Of a DNA stretch of 64,000 bases, positions 7,962 through 17,328 are shown piece by piece. Source of the DNA: Pseudomonas sp. Root71 (lineage in GTDB: Bacteria; Pseudomonadota; Gammaproteobacteria; Pseudomonadales; Pseudomonadaceae); the NCBI RefSeq assembly GCF_001429045.1, contig NZ_LMHY01000025.1, forward strand, positions 424,586 through 488,585, in the 5' to 3' direction. Both the position numbers and the translations under genes were made by a program. The notes under the pieces are model-generated. The model saw only the letters and a list, made by a program, of their open reading frames with translations, did not search any database and was not told the origin of the DNA. Positions within the stretch are counted from its first letter, which is position 1, and each line of letters begins with the position of its first letter.

Positions 7962-8709
7962 GTTTCGACCCACAGACACTGCAGCCCGGATCGCGCTTGA
8001 CCCGCAATTCACGGAAGCGCGTGCCCAAGGCATCGATCAACAGCAGGCGCCCCACTAACGGCTCGCCGAATCCGGCCAGCAACTTCAGCGCTTCAAGCGC
8101 TTGCAGACTGCCGACCAGCCCCACCAGCGGACCGACCACGCCGGCCTCGCTACAGGTCAATTCGGCTTCGCTGCCGTGCCCGTATAAACAGTGGTAGCAC
8201 GGACTCTCCGGTCGACGCGGATCGAACACCGACAGTTGCCCTTCGAGGCGAATCGCCGCACCGCTGACCAGCGGTTTGCCGGCCGCCACGCAAGCGGCAT
8301 TGACCGCTTCACGGGTGGAAAAATTGTCGGAACAATCGAGGACCAGATCCACCCCGCCCACCACGGCGGCCAGGGAGTCCTCATCCAGCGCAGCGCGATG
8401 GGCGATCAGTTGAATCTCGGGATTGATCGCGCCCAGGCGCTTGAGCGCCGAATCGACCTTGGTCATGCCGACGCTGTCGGTGTCGTGAATGATCTGGCGT
8501 TGCAGGTTGGTCAGGTCGACCGTGTCGAAGTCCGCCAGGTGCAACTCGCCAACCCCGGCGGCCGCCAGATACAGCGCCACGGGCGCGCCAAGGCCGCCAA
8601 GGCCGACGATCAATACGCGGCTTTGCTTGAGCCGCAACTGGCCGTCGATATCGATGTGTTGCAGCAGAATCTGCCGGCTGTAACGCAACAATTCCTGATC
8701 ATTCAGCAC
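7954..8709 (-). CDS. moeB: Molybdopterin-synthase adenylyltransferase
   Basis: A 251-residue E1-like ThiF/MoeB enzyme that adenylates the C-terminus of the MoaD small subunit during molybdenum cofactor synthesis. The ATP-binding motif GLGGLGAPVALYLA lies at residues 36-49. Zinc-binding pairs are CYHC and CSVC, and the catalytic Cys region is LTCSEAGVVGPL. The start is GTG 8709, overlapping the prmC stop by 7 bp, which implies translational coupling. Confidence 0.93.
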   Translation of the reverse strand: MLNDQELLRYSRQILLQHIDIDGQLRLKQSRVLIVGLGGLGAPVALYLAAAGVGELHLADFDTVDLTNLQRQIIHDTDSVGMTKVDSALKRLGAINPEIQLIAHRAALDEDSLAAVVGGVDLVLDCSDNFSTREAVNAACVAAGKPLVSGAAIRLEGQLSVFDPRRPESPCYHCLYGHGSEAELTCSEAGVVGPLVGLVGSLQALEALKLLAGFGEPLVGRLLLIDALGTRFRELRVKRDPGCSVCGSKHA

Positions 8710-9533
8710 GGCAGGCGCCCCAGACTGATGCGTTGGTGACCGCCCAGATCGGTGCGGCTGTGGACTTCTTCAAAACCCCGGGTCAGCAGCAAATCGCGGA
8801 CCGCCTCGGCCTGATCATAGCCGTGTTCGAGCATCAGCCAACCACCGGCATCCAGATGGTCCGGTGCCTGGGCGACGATCAGGCGCAGATCGTCGAGCCC
8901 GTCGATACCCGCCACCAGGGCGCTGGCCGGTTCGAAGCGCACATCGCCCTCGACCAGATGCGGATCGGCCGCTGCGATGTAGGGCGGATTGCTGATGATC
9001 AGTTGAAAGCGCTGACCTTCCAGAGCGCTGAACCAATGGCTGCTCAGCACGGTGGCGTTACCCAGATGCAGGCGCTGGCGATTGCGTTCGGCCAGGGCCA
9101 CGGCCTCCAGCACGCGATCCACGGCGGTGACATTCCATGCCGGGCGTTCGCTGGCCAGGGCCAGGGCGATGGCGCCGCTGCCGGTGCCGAGGTCGAGTAC
9201 CCTGGCCGGTGTGGCCGGCAACAGTTCCAGCGCGGCTTCCACCAACAACTCGGTGTCGGGGCGTGGGATCAGCGTGTGCGGTGCCACTTCCAGGTCCAGT
9301 TTCCAGAAACCCTGCTGGCCAAGAATATAGGCCACCGGCTCACCGCTGCGGCGGCGTTGCAAGTATTCGGCAAACGTCAGCGCCGCTTCGCTCGGTACGA
9401 TGCGCTCCGGCCAGGTGTGCAAAAAACTGCGGGACTTGCCCAACGCCGCCGCCAGTAGCAGTTCGGCATCCAGACGCGCCGTCGGCGAGTCGGGTAAATC
9501 GGCGGCGCGCAACAAACTGGCAATGATCGTCAT
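8703..9533 (-). CDS. prmC: Release factor glutamine methyltransferase
   Basis: A 276-residue SAM-dependent enzyme that N5-methylates the Gln of the GGQ motif in RF1 and RF2. The SAM motif LDLGTGSGAIALALA and the substrate motif SNPPYIA are both present. It directly follows its substrate gene prfA with no intergenic base. Confidence 0.96.
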   Translation of the reverse strand: MTIIASLLRAADLPDSPTARLDAELLLAAALGKSRSFLHTWPERIVPSEAALTFAEYLQRRRSGEPVAYILGQQGFWKLDLEVAPHTLIPRPDTELLVEAALELLPATPARVLDLGTGSGAIALALASERPAWNVTAVDRVLEAVALAERNRQRLHLGNATVLSSHWFSALEGQRFQLIISNPPYIAAADPHLVEGDVRFEPASALVAGIDGLDDLRLIVAQAPDHLDAGGWLMLEHGYDQAEAVRDLLLTRGFEEVHSRTDLGGHQRISLGRLPC

Positions 9534-10616
9534 TTACTCACCTATCGCTGCCAGTTGATCGGCCTGGTACTCGGCCAGCAACGGCTCGATCACCGCCTCG
9601 ACACCGCCGGCGAGGATCTCGTCGAGGGAATACAGGGTCAGGTTGACCCGGTGGTCGGTGACCCGGCCCTGGGCAAAATTGTAGGTGCGGATGCGCTCGG
9701 AGCGATCACCGGAGCCGACCAGCAACTTGCGCTCGCTGGCGATGGCGTTGGCCGCAGCGGAGGTCTGCTGATCGTTCAGCTTGGCCGACAACCAGGACAT
9801 CGCCCGGGCGCGGTTCTTGTGCTGTGAACGTTCCTCCTGGCACTCGACGACGATGCCGGACGGCAAGTGCGTGATACGGATCGCCGAGTCGGTCTTGTTG
9901 ACGTGCTGGCCACCGGCGCCGGAGGAGCGATAGGTATCGACGCGCAGGTCGGCCGGGTTGATCTCGATGGCCTCCTGTTCGTCCGGCTCGGGCAATACCG
10001 CCACGGTGCAGGCCGACGTGTGGATGCGGCCCTGGGATTCCGTCGCCGGAACCCGCTGCACACGGTGCGCGCCGGATTCGAACTTCAGCTTGCCGTAGAC
10101 GTTGTCGCCCTCGACCCGGGCAATCACCTCTTTATAGCCGCCGTGTTCACCCTCGTTTTCCGAGAGGATCTCCACCCGCCAACCACGACGCTCGGCGTAA
10201 CGCGAATACATGCGGAACAGGTCGCCGGAGAAAATCGCCGCCTCGTCACCGCCGGTACCGGCACGGATCTCGAGGAACACATTGCGCCCGTCGTTCGGGT
10301 CCTTGGGCAGCAGCATGCGTTGCAGGTCGGCTTCGAGCGTGACCAGGCGTTCCTTGGCCTCGCGGACTTCTTCCACGGCCATTTCACGCATGTCCGGGTC
10401 GCTGTCCTTGAGCAGTGCCTGGGCGCCTTCGAGGTCGTCCTGCACTTTCAGCAGCTGTTTATAGGCGCCCACGATCGGTTCAACTTCCGCGTACTCCTTG
10501 GAATAGGTGCGGAACTTGTTTTGATCGGAAATGACCTCGCCGTCGCCCAGCAGGGCAGTCAATTCCTCGAAACGGTCCTGGAGGATATCCAGCTTATTGA
10601 GCAGTGACGCTTTCAT
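9534..10616 (-). CDS. prfA: Peptide chain release factor 1
   Basis: A 360-residue RF1 terminating translation at UAA and UAG. The PAT tripeptide for stop-codon reading lies in RVPATESQGR, and the GGQ catalytic motif in SGAGGQHVNKTDS (its Gln is methylated by PrmC next door). The start codon overlaps the hemA stop (ATGA), giving hemA-prfA coupling as in other gammaproteobacteria. Confidence 0.98.
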   Translation of the reverse strand: MKASLLNKLDILQDRFEELTALLGDGEVISDQNKFRTYSKEYAEVEPIVGAYKQLLKVQDDLEGAQALLKDSDPDMREMAVEEVREAKERLVTLEADLQRMLLPKDPNDGRNVFLEIRAGTGGDEAAIFSGDLFRMYSRYAERRGWRVEILSENEGEHGGYKEVIARVEGDNVYGKLKFESGAHRVQRVPATESQGRIHTSACTVAVLPEPDEQEAIEINPADLRVDTYRSSGAGGQHVNKTDSAIRITHLPSGIVVECQEERSQHKNRARAMSWLSAKLNDQQTSAAANAIASERKLLVGSGDRSERIRTYNFAQGRVTDHRVNLTLYSLDEILAGGVEAVIEPLLAEYQADQLAAIGE

Positions 10617-11902
10617 TGCGGTTTTTTATCCGAAAAGCTATCCGATGAGCCCTCACCGAGGGCAAAGAGTTCCTGGGCCATCGCCAGCGCATCCAGGCGA
10701 CCTTCGGCAGAGAGCTTTTTCAACTGCACGCTCGGTGCATGCAACAGTTTGTTGGTCAGCCCGCGAGCCAGTTGCACCAGCACCTCTTCGGCACTGCTGC
10801 CGTTGGCCAGCATGCGCTGGGCCTTTTGCAATTCTTCGTCGCGCAGGCGTTCGCTCTGTTGACGATAGGCCTTGAGCACGTCCACCGCCGCCAACTCACG
10901 CAGGCGGACCATGAAGTCTTCGGCGCCGATCGAGACCATCTCTTCAGCGGCCTGGGCTGCGCCCTGACGACTCTTGAGATTCTCGGCAACCACTTCGTGG
11001 AGATCGTCGACGCTATACAGGTAAACGTCGTCCAGCTCGCCGACTTCTGGCTCGATGTCGCGGGGAACAGCGATATCCACCATGAAGATCGGTTTGTGCT
11101 TGCGCAGTTTCAAGGCGCTTTCCACTGCACCCTTGCCCAGGATCGGCAACTGGCTGGCGGTGGAACTGATGACGATGTCGCTGCGCACCAGCTCTGCCGG
11201 AATATCCGACAACAACACCGCATGAGCACCGAACTGTTCGGCCAGGATGCTTGCGCGCTCCAGGGTACGGTTGGCGACCACAATGCGCTTTACACCCAGG
11301 TCATGCAGATGGCGGGCGACCAGGGTGATGGTCTCGCCGGCACCGATCAGCAAGGCCTGGCTGCGTTGCAGGTCGCTGAAAATCTGCTTGGCCAGGCTCA
11401 CCGCGGCAAACGCCACCGATACCGGGTTCTCGCCGATAGCCGTGTCGGTGCGCACCTGCTTGGCCGCATTGAACGTGGCCTGGAACAGCCTCCCGAGCAA
11501 CGGCCCGATGGTCCCGGCCTCGCGAGCCACGGCATAGGCCGACTTCATCTGGCCGAGAATCTGCGGTTCGCCCAACACCAGCGAGTCGAGCCCGGAAGCG
11601 ACCCGCATCATGTGACGAACTGCCGCATCATCTTCATGCACATAGGCGCTTTCGCGCAGCTCGTCGTAGCTCAAATGATGATATTCGGCCAGCCAGCGCA
11701 GCACGACGTCTGCCGACAGGTGATCCTGTTCTATATAGAGTTCACTGCGATTGCAGGTGGAGAGGATCGCAGCTTCGCGGCTGTCGGTGAGTCGGCAGAG
11801 CTGCTGCAAGGCCTCAACCAGCTGCTCAGGGGTAAAAGCCACGCGCTCGCGGACGTCTACTGAAGCAGTCTTGTGGTTAATACCGAGTGCAAGGAAGGCC
11901 AT
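10613..11902 (-). CDS. hemA: Glutamyl-tRNA reductase
   Basis: A 429-residue enzyme converting Glu-tRNA to glutamate-1-semialdehyde, the first committed step of C5 tetrapyrrole synthesis. The catalytic Cys is in ILSTCNRSELY (residues about 46-56) and the NADPH motif is LLIGAGETITLVARHL. A C-terminal dimerisation helical domain follows. It heads the five-gene minus-strand block and is divergent from the TPR lipoprotein gene. The 233-bp intergenic region between them must hold both promoters, but I could not assign clear boxes there. Confidence 0.98.
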   Translation of the reverse strand: MAFLALGINHKTASVDVRERVAFTPEQLVEALQQLCRLTDSREAAILSTCNRSELYIEQDHLSADVVLRWLAEYHHLSYDELRESAYVHEDDAAVRHMMRVASGLDSLVLGEPQILGQMKSAYAVAREAGTIGPLLGRLFQATFNAAKQVRTDTAIGENPVSVAFAAVSLAKQIFSDLQRSQALLIGAGETITLVARHLHDLGVKRIVVANRTLERASILAEQFGAHAVLLSDIPAELVRSDIVISSTASQLPILGKGAVESALKLRKHKPIFMVDIAVPRDIEPEVGELDDVYLYSVDDLHEVVAENLKSRQGAAQAAEEMVSIGAEDFMVRLRELAAVDVLKAYRQQSERLRDEELQKAQRMLANGSSAEEVLVQLARGLTNKLLHAPSVQLKKLSAEGRLDALAMAQELFALGEGSSDSFSDKKPQ

Positions 11903-12135
11903 TCAAAGTCGCTGATTGTGACGTGAAGCCGACAATTGTCCTACTTCGACGGAATCAGAACAACTACTCGATATCTATCGTGCCAGTAGACGACGCCGAC
12001 GTTGCGAGCGGTTCTCGTTTAAAGGATCCCCAAGAGTCTTCTATCGGGCTGGCAGGTAAATTGCCGGGCCGGTTATGTTTGGCCGAAAGCTTGTGTCATG
12101 ATGATCCGACCGCAGGTTAGTCGTCCTCCTCCTAT

Positions 12136-13860
12136 ATGAATAGATCTTCCGCGTTGCTCCTCGCTCTTGCCTTCCTCAGCGGCTGCCAGGCCTTGGCCCC
12201 CGTGTCGTCGGACGGTGCGCCACCGGTTGAAGACAGCACCCCGGCCCCTGAAAAGCCCAAGGTCTACAGCTCATTCAGCGAGGAAACCATTTTCAGCCTG
12301 TTGAGTGCCGAACTGGCGGGCCAGCGCAATCGTTTCGACATTGCCCTGGACAACTATGTGACCCAGGCCATCAACACCCAGGATCCGGGCATCTCCGAGC
12401 GCGCATTTCGTATCGCCGAATATCTGGGCGCCGATCAGGCAGCCCTGGACACTGCGCTGATCTGGGCCAGGAACGCCCCCGACGACCTCGAAGCGCAACG
12501 CGCCGCTGCCGTGCAGCTGGCACGCACCGGTCGTTATGACGACTCCATGGTCTATATGGAGAAAGTCCTGCAAGGCAAGGGCGACACCCATTTCGACTTC
12601 CTTGCGCTGTCCGCGGCCGACACCGACCAGGACACCCGCAACGGTTTGATGAAAAGTTTCGACCGTTTGTTGCAACGTCATCCGGACAACAGCCAGCTGA
12701 TTTTCGGCAAGGCCTTGCTGATGCAACAGGACGGCGACACCAAAGGCGCGTTGAAGTTGCTGGAAGACAATCCGCCGGACGACGGTGAAATCGCGCCGAT
12801 CCTGCTGCGCGCACGCCTGCTGCAAACCCTCGATCGCGGTGACGAGGCCTTGCCGCTGCTGCAAAAAAGCATCAAGAAGTACCCGGACGACAAACGCCTG
12901 CGCCTGACTTACGCGCGGATGCTGGTTGAACAGGACCGCATGGACGACGCCAAGGCCGAGTTCTCGAGCCTGGTCCAGCAATACCCGGAAGACGACGAAC
13001 TGCGTTACTCCCTGGCACTGGTCTGCCTGGAAGCCAAGGCCTGGAACGAGGCCAAGGGTTATCTTGAAGACCTGATCGCCCGGGAAAGCCATGTCGACTC
13101 GGCACACCTGAACCTCGGCCGCATCGCCGAAGAACAGAACGACCCGCAAGGCGCGCTGATCGAATACGCCAAGGTTGGTCCGGGCAGCGACTACCTGCCG
13201 GCGCAATTGCGCCAGGCCGACATTCTGATCGACAACGGCAAGACCGCCGAAGCCCAACGCAAACTGGCGGCTGAGCGCGACGAGCAGCCCGATTACGCGA
13301 TCCAGTTGTACCTGATCGAAGTCGAAACCCTGTCCGCCAACAATCAGGGCGACAAGGCCTGGAACGTTCTGCAACAAGCCTTGCAGCAATATCCGGACGA
13401 TTTGAACCTGCTCTACACCCGCGCCATGCAGGCGGAAAAACGCAATGACCTGGCGCAGATGGAAAAAGACCTGCGCACGATCATCAAGCGCGACCCGGAC
13501 AATGCCATGGCGTTGAACGCCCTCGGCTACACCCTGTCCGACCGCACCACGCGCTACGCCGAAGCCAAGGCCCTGATCGAACAGGCGCACCGGATCAGCC
13601 CGGAAGACCCGGCGGTGCTCGACAGCCTTGGCTGGGTGAATTACCGCATGGGCAATCTCGACGAAGCCGAGCGCCTGCTGCGCCAGGCCCTGGAACGCTT
13701 CCCCGACCAGGAAGTCGCTGCGCACCTGGGCGAAGTCCTGTGGGCCAACGGCAAACAGCGTGAAGCGAAACAAGTCTGGGGCAAGTTCCTCAAGGAACAA
13801 CCCGACAGCCCGACCCTGCGCGGCACCATCAAACGCCTGACCGGATCAGAGACTCTTTAA
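12136..13860 (+). CDS. Tetratricopeptide-repeat lipoprotein
   Basis: A 574-residue protein with lipoprotein signal peptide (LALAFLSGC, Cys near residue 17) and a Pro-rich linker. About ten degenerate TPR units follow through to the C-terminus, ending near ERLLRQALERFPDQEV. It is probably anchored in the outer membrane facing the periplasm and acts as a scaffold. It sits 4 bp upstream of lolB, the outer-membrane lipoprotein receptor, and is conserved there in pseudomonads. The partner is unknown. The ribosome binding site is weak: the bases before ATG are pyrimidine-rich. Confidence 0.85.
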   Translation: MNRSSALLLALAFLSGCQALAPVSSDGAPPVEDSTPAPEKPKVYSSFSEETIFSLLSAELAGQRNRFDIALDNYVTQAINTQDPGISERAFRIAEYLGADQAALDTALIWARNAPDDLEAQRAAAVQLARTGRYDDSMVYMEKVLQGKGDTHFDFLALSAADTDQDTRNGLMKSFDRLLQRHPDNSQLIFGKALLMQQDGDTKGALKLLEDNPPDDGEIAPILLRARLLQTLDRGDEALPLLQKSIKKYPDDKRLRLTYARMLVEQDRMDDAKAEFSSLVQQYPEDDELRYSLALVCLEAKAWNEAKGYLEDLIARESHVDSAHLNLGRIAEEQNDPQGALIEYAKVGPGSDYLPAQLRQADILIDNGKTAEAQRKLAAERDEQPDYAIQLYLIEVETLSANNQGDKAWNVLQQALQQYPDDLNLLYTRAMQAEKRNDLAQMEKDLRTIIKRDPDNAMALNALGYTLSDRTTRYAEAKALIEQAHRISPEDPAVLDSLGWVNYRMGNLDEAERLLRQALERFPDQEVAAHLGEVLWANGKQREAKQVWGKFLKEQPDSPTLRGTIKRLTGSETL

Positions 13861-13864
13861 GATT

Positions 13865-14482
13865 ATGTTTTTGCGCCATTTCATCGTTTTCAGTTTTATC
13901 GCCCTGCTCGCCGGCTGCGCAGGCCTGGGTCCCCGCGAATCGGTCGAGGGTCATGGCAACGCCGCCCAATGGCGCGAGCACAAACAGCAACTGACCGGCC
14001 TCGATGGCTGGCAGATCGACGGCAAGATCGGCATCCGCGCCCCGAAAGACTCGGGCAGCGGCACGCTGTTCTGGTTGCAGCGCCAGGATTACTACGACAT
14101 CCGCCTGTCCGGACCACTGGGCCGCGGCGCCGCTCGCCTGACCGGACGTCCGGGCAAGGTGTCGCTGGAAGTCGCCAACCAGGGACGCTACGACGCGCCG
14201 AACCCGGAAGTGCTGCTCGAAGAACAGCTGGGCTGGAAATTGCCGGTATCCAACCTGGCCTGGTGGGTGCGCGGGCTCCCGGCTCCCGACACTAAAAGTC
14301 GCCTGACCCTGGACGGCGACAGCCGCCTGGCCAGCCTGGAACAGGATGGCTGGAAGGTCGACTACACCGCCTACACCGAGCAAAACGGTTACTGGTTGCC
14401 CGAGCGTATCAAGCTCAGCGGCACCGACCTTGATGTCACGCTGGTGATCAAGGTCTGGCAACCGCGCAAACTGGGGCAATGA
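13865..14482 (+). CDS. lolB: Outer-membrane lipoprotein localisation protein LolB
   Basis: A 205-residue lipoprotein that receives lipoproteins from periplasmic LolA and inserts them in the outer membrane. The signal peptide ends in LLAGC. The body has the LolB pattern, with WQIDGKIGIRAPKDSGSG, the WLQRQDYYDIRLSGPLG strands and the Trp-rich loop NLAWWVRGLPAP. It is followed after 1 bp by ispE, the classical lolB-ispE-prs order. Confidence 0.95.
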   Translation: MFLRHFIVFSFIALLAGCAGLGPRESVEGHGNAAQWREHKQQLTGLDGWQIDGKIGIRAPKDSGSGTLFWLQRQDYYDIRLSGPLGRGAARLTGRPGKVSLEVANQGRYDAPNPEVLLEEQLGWKLPVSNLAWWVRGLPAPDTKSRLTLDGDSRLASLEQDGWKVDYTAYTEQNGYWLPERIKLSGTDLDVTLVIKVWQPRKLGQ

Positions 14483-14483
14483 C

Positions 14484-15335
14484 ATGCCGGACAATCGCCT
14501 GACGCTGCCCTCGCCGGCCAAACTCAATCTGATGCTGCACATTCTGGGTCGCCGCGAAGACGGCTACCACGAACTGCAGACAATGTTTCAGTTTCTCGAT
14601 TACGGCGACGAAATCACCTACGCCCTGCGCGATGACGGTGTCATTCAATTGCACACCGAATTCCCGGGTGTCCCCCACGACAGCAACCTGATCGTCAAGG
14701 CCGCCAGAAAACTTAAGGAGCAATCCGCTTGCCCGCTGGGCGTCGATATCTGGATCGACAAGATCCTTCCAATGGGCGGCGGCATCGGTGGCGGCAGCTC
14801 GAATGCCGCAACGACTTTGCTTGGTTTGAATCATCTGTGGCAATTGGGCTGGGATGAAGATCGCCTTGCCGGGCTGGGGTTGACGCTGGGCGCCGACGTC
14901 CCGGTTTTCGTACGTGGCCACGCGGCTTTCGCCGAGGGCGTGGGGGAGAAACTGACCCCTGTCGACCCGGAAGAACCGTGGTATCTGGTGCTGGTGCCGC
15001 AAGTCTCTGTAAGTACGGCAGAAATTTTTTCAGATCCGTTGTTGACACGTAACACTCCTCCCATTAAAGTGCGCCCCGTTCCCAAGGGAAACAGTCGTAA
15101 TGACTGCTTGCCGGTGGTAACAAGGCGTTACCCAGAGGTACGTAACGCTTTGAATTTGTTAGGTAAATTTACCGAAGCAAAACTCACCGGAACTGGAAGT
15201 TGTGTGTTTGGGGGCTTCCCAAGCAAAGCTGAAGCTGATAAAGTCTCGGCCCTTCTTACAGAGACCCTTACAGGGTTTGTGGCAAAAGGAAGCAACGTTT
15301 CGATGTTGCATCGCAAGCTGCAAAGTCTGCTCTAA
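14484..15335 (+). CDS. ispE: 4-diphosphocytidyl-2-C-methyl-D-erythritol kinase
   Basis: A 283-residue GHMP kinase of the MEP isoprenoid pathway. It has the N-terminal SPAKLNLMLHILGRREDGYHEL and the ATP motif PMGGGIGGGSSNAATTL. A C-terminal GHMP motif GTGSCVFGGF follows. It starts one base after the lolB stop. A strong sigma-70-like promoter lies inside its 3' half (15042-15070), reading toward tRNA-Gln and prs. Confidence 0.96.
   Translation: MPDNRLTLPSPAKLNLMLHILGRREDGYHELQTMFQFLDYGDEITYALRDDGVIQLHTEFPGVPHDSNLIVKAARKLKEQSACPLGVDIWIDKILPMGGGIGGGSSNAATTLLGLNHLWQLGWDEDRLAGLGLTLGADVPVFVRGHAAFAEGVGEKLTPVDPEEPWYLVLVPQVSVSTAEIFSDPLLTRNTPPIKVRPVPKGNSRNDCLPVVTRRYPEVRNALNLLGKFTEAKLTGTGSCVFGGFPSKAEADKVSALLTETLTGFVAKGSNVSMLHRKLQSLL
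15042..15070 (+). promoter_or_regulatory. Internal sigma-70 promoter within ispE, for tRNA-Gln/prs
   Basis: TTGACA at 15042-15047 and TAAAGT at 15065-15070 are separated by exactly 17 bp. A GC-rich discriminator (GCGCCCCG) follows, as in stringently controlled stable-RNA promoters. It would produce a leader of about 290 nt before tRNA-Gln. Sequence quality is high; activity is inferred. Confidence 0.55.
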
Positions 15336-15371
15336 AGGAACCGATTACTGGGTAATCGTTGCAACAGATAC

Positions 15372-15446
15372 AGGGGCGTCGCCAAGCGGTAAGGCAGCAG
15401 GTTTTGATCCTGCCATGCGTTGGTTCGAATCCAGCCGCCCCTGCCA
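15372..15446 (+). tRNA. tRNA-Gln (anticodon TTG)
   Basis: A 75-nt tRNA with acceptor stem AGGGGCG/CGCCCCT and encoded CCA. The anticodon stem GCAGG/CCTGC encloses loop TTTTGAT with anticodon TTG, and the T-arm loop contains TTCGAAT. It lies between ispE and prs, its standard place in Pseudomonas. Confidence 0.97.
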
Positions 15447-15492
15447 TTTTCCTATACTCATCCAGGTTACCCTCAGCCTTCAGGTACTGCGC

Positions 15493-16434
15493 GTGTCCAA
15501 GATGATGGTCTTTACGGGGAACGCTAACCCCGATCTGGCTCGGCGTGTTGTACGTCAGCTGCATATCCCTCTCGGTGACATCTCTGTCGGTAAATTCTCC
15601 GACGGCGAAATTACAGCCGAGATCAATGAAAACGTTCGCGGTAAAGACGTCTTCATTATTCAGCCGACTTGCGCTCCGACCAACGATAACCTGATGGAAC
15701 TGGTAGTGATGGCTGATGCCTTCCGCCGCTCCTCGGCTACTCGTATCACTGCTGTTATTCCTTACTTTGGTTATGCCCGACAGGATCGCCGTCCGCGTTC
15801 CGCACGTGTGGCTATCAGCGCGAAAGTCGTTGCTGACATGCTTACCGTAGTCGGCATCGACCGTGTTCTCACGGTTGATCTGCATGCTGACCAAATCCAG
15901 GGTTTCTTCGATATTCCGGTAGATAACATCTACGGCTCCCCGGTTCTGGTGGATGACATCGAAGATCAGCGCTTCGAAAACCTGATGATCGTGTCCCCGG
16001 ACATTGGCGGCGTCGTGCGTGCACGTGCCGTTGCCAAATCCCTGGGCGTGGATCTCGGGATCATCGACAAACGCCGTGAGAAAGCCAATCACTCTGAAGT
16101 GATGCATATCATCGGTGATGTCGAAGGGCGTACCTGTATTCTGGTCGATGACATGGTCGATACCGCCGGCACCCTGTGCCATGCGGCCAAGGCCCTGAAA
16201 GAGCATGGCGCAGCCAAGGTTTTCGCCTACTGCACGCACCCTGTGCTGTCGGGTCGGGCGATCGAAAACATTGAAAATTCCGTGCTGGACGAGCTGGTGG
16301 TGACTAACACCATCCCGCTGTCCGCTGCAGCACAAGCCTGTGCGCGTATCCGCCAACTGGATATCGCACCGGTAGTTGCCGAGGCGGTCCGCCGCATCAG
16401 CAATGAAGAATCGATCAGCGCGATGTTCCGCTAA
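15493..16434 (+). CDS. prs: Ribose-phosphate pyrophosphokinase
   Basis: A 313-residue PRPP synthetase supplying nucleotide, His and Trp biosynthesis. I use GTG 15493 (VSKMMVFTGNANPDLA), which matches the conserved family N-terminus and length. The catalytic flexible-loop motif YARQDRRPRSARVAISAK and the PRPP-binding loop CILVDDMVDTAGTL are intact. It lies 46 bp after tRNA-Gln and ends in a strong terminator at 16474-16511. Confidence 0.97.
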   Translation: MSKMMVFTGNANPDLARRVVRQLHIPLGDISVGKFSDGEITAEINENVRGKDVFIIQPTCAPTNDNLMELVVMADAFRRSSATRITAVIPYFGYARQDRRPRSARVAISAKVVADMLTVVGIDRVLTVDLHADQIQGFFDIPVDNIYGSPVLVDDIEDQRFENLMIVSPDIGGVVRARAVAKSLGVDLGIIDKRREKANHSEVMHIIGDVEGRTCILVDDMVDTAGTLCHAAKALKEHGAAKVFAYCTHPVLSGRAIENIENSVLDELVVTNTIPLSAAAQACARIRQLDIAPVVAEAVRRISNEESISAMFR

Positions 16435-16473
16435 GGGCCCTGCCCTTCTCGAAATGTCTCGTTGACGAAAAGC

Positions 16474-16511
16474 GCCCCGCCCCGGCATTCCTGTCGGGGC
16501 GGGGCTTTTTT
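16474..16511 (+). terminator. Rho-independent terminator of prs
   Basis: A perfect 11-bp GC stem, GCCCCGCCCCG and CGGGGCGGGGC, has a 10-nt loop and six T residues after it. Confidence 0.93.
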
Positions 16512-16576
16512 GCCCATATCGCCTTTAGCGCTGGTCGCAAACGCTGGGGCGAGTGTGGTTATTTTGGAGATACAAC

Positions 16577-17176
16577 ATGAACGATTTTACCCTGAATGCT
16601 GAAGTGCGTTCCGACCTGGGGAAAGGTGCGAGCCGCCGCCTGCGTCGTCTCGCCGCCCTGGTTCCAGCTGTAGTTTACGGTGGCGAAAAAGCCCCTGAAT
16701 CCATCAGCATGCTGGCCAAAGAAGTTGCCAAACTGCTCGAAAACGAAGCGGCTTACAGCCACATCATCGAGCTGAACGTTGGTGGCACCAAGCAGAACGT
16801 CGTGATCAAAGCCCTGCAGCGTCACCCGGCCAAAGGCCACGTGATGCACGCTGACTTCGTACGCGTAGTAGCTGGCCAGAAACTGACCGCTATCGTTCCA
16901 GTGCACTTCATCAACGAAGAAGCACCGACCAAGAAAGGCGGCGAAATCTCGCACGTTGTTGCCGAGATCGAAGTTTCCTGCCTGCCGAAAGATCTGCCTG
17001 AGTTCATCGAAGTCGACCTGGCTAACGCTGAAATCGGTTCGATCATTCACCTGTCGGACCTCAAGGCTCCTAAAGGCGTTGAGTTCGTTGCCCTGGCACA
17101 CGGTGATGACAAGGCTGTTGCCAACGTCCACGCTCCACGTGTTGCTCCAGAAGCTGCAGAAGGCGCTGCAGAGTAA
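16577..17176 (+). CDS. rplY: 50S ribosomal protein L25/Ctc
   Basis: A 199-residue long-form (TL5/CTC) L25 that binds 5S rRNA. The N-terminal L25 domain begins FTLNAEVRSDLGKGASRRLR. The C-terminal Ctc extension includes DLPEFIEVDLANAEIGSI. The start is ATG 16577 with TTGGAGA upstream. It lies between prs and pth as usual, and its stop is followed by a 169-bp structured leader for pth. Confidence 0.97.
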   Translation: MNDFTLNAEVRSDLGKGASRRLRRLAALVPAVVYGGEKAPESISMLAKEVAKLLENEAAYSHIIELNVGGTKQNVVIKALQRHPAKGHVMHADFVRVVAGQKLTAIVPVHFINEEAPTKKGGEISHVVAEIEVSCLPKDLPEFIEVDLANAEIGSIIHLSDLKAPKGVEFVALAHGDDKAVANVHAPRVAPEAAEGAAE

Positions 17177-17192
17177 TTTTACTCTGTACGCC

Positions 17193-17328
17193 GGAGTGAC
17201 CGGAAACATCGCGGACTAGAGCATAGCGAGAAAGCGGGCGAGAACGCGGAGTTTACATCATGGTAAATGAGCAATTTTCGTCCACTTTCGCCGCTTTCCC
17301 TGATTGCGGCGATGTTATCCACCACTCC
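17193..17328 (+). ncRNA. Nested hairpin leader of pth
   Basis: Three nested perfect arms occur: GGAGTG 17193-17198 with CACTCC 17323-17328; AACATCGC 17205-17212 with GCGATGTT 17309-17316; and GAAAGCGG 17230-17237 with CCGCTTTC 17291-17298. An apical TTTAC/GTAAA pair is at 17252-17256/17263-17267. The outer arm ends 2 nt before the GGAAGG ribosome binding site of pth. No T-run follows, so a simple terminator is unlikely. A 29-codon ORF begins in the apex. This is probably a cis-acting leader; its function is inferred. Confidence 0.5.

Noticed and set aside
10739..11863. Long open frame (374 codons) antisense to hemA
   Set aside because: It lies wholly opposite a certain gene, has no family motif and low-complexity Gln/His composition typical of reversed high-GC codons.
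12271..13800. 509-codon open frame antisense to the TPR lipoprotein gene
   Set aside because: Shadow of third-position GC bias; the plus-strand frame has a lipobox and TPR repeats.
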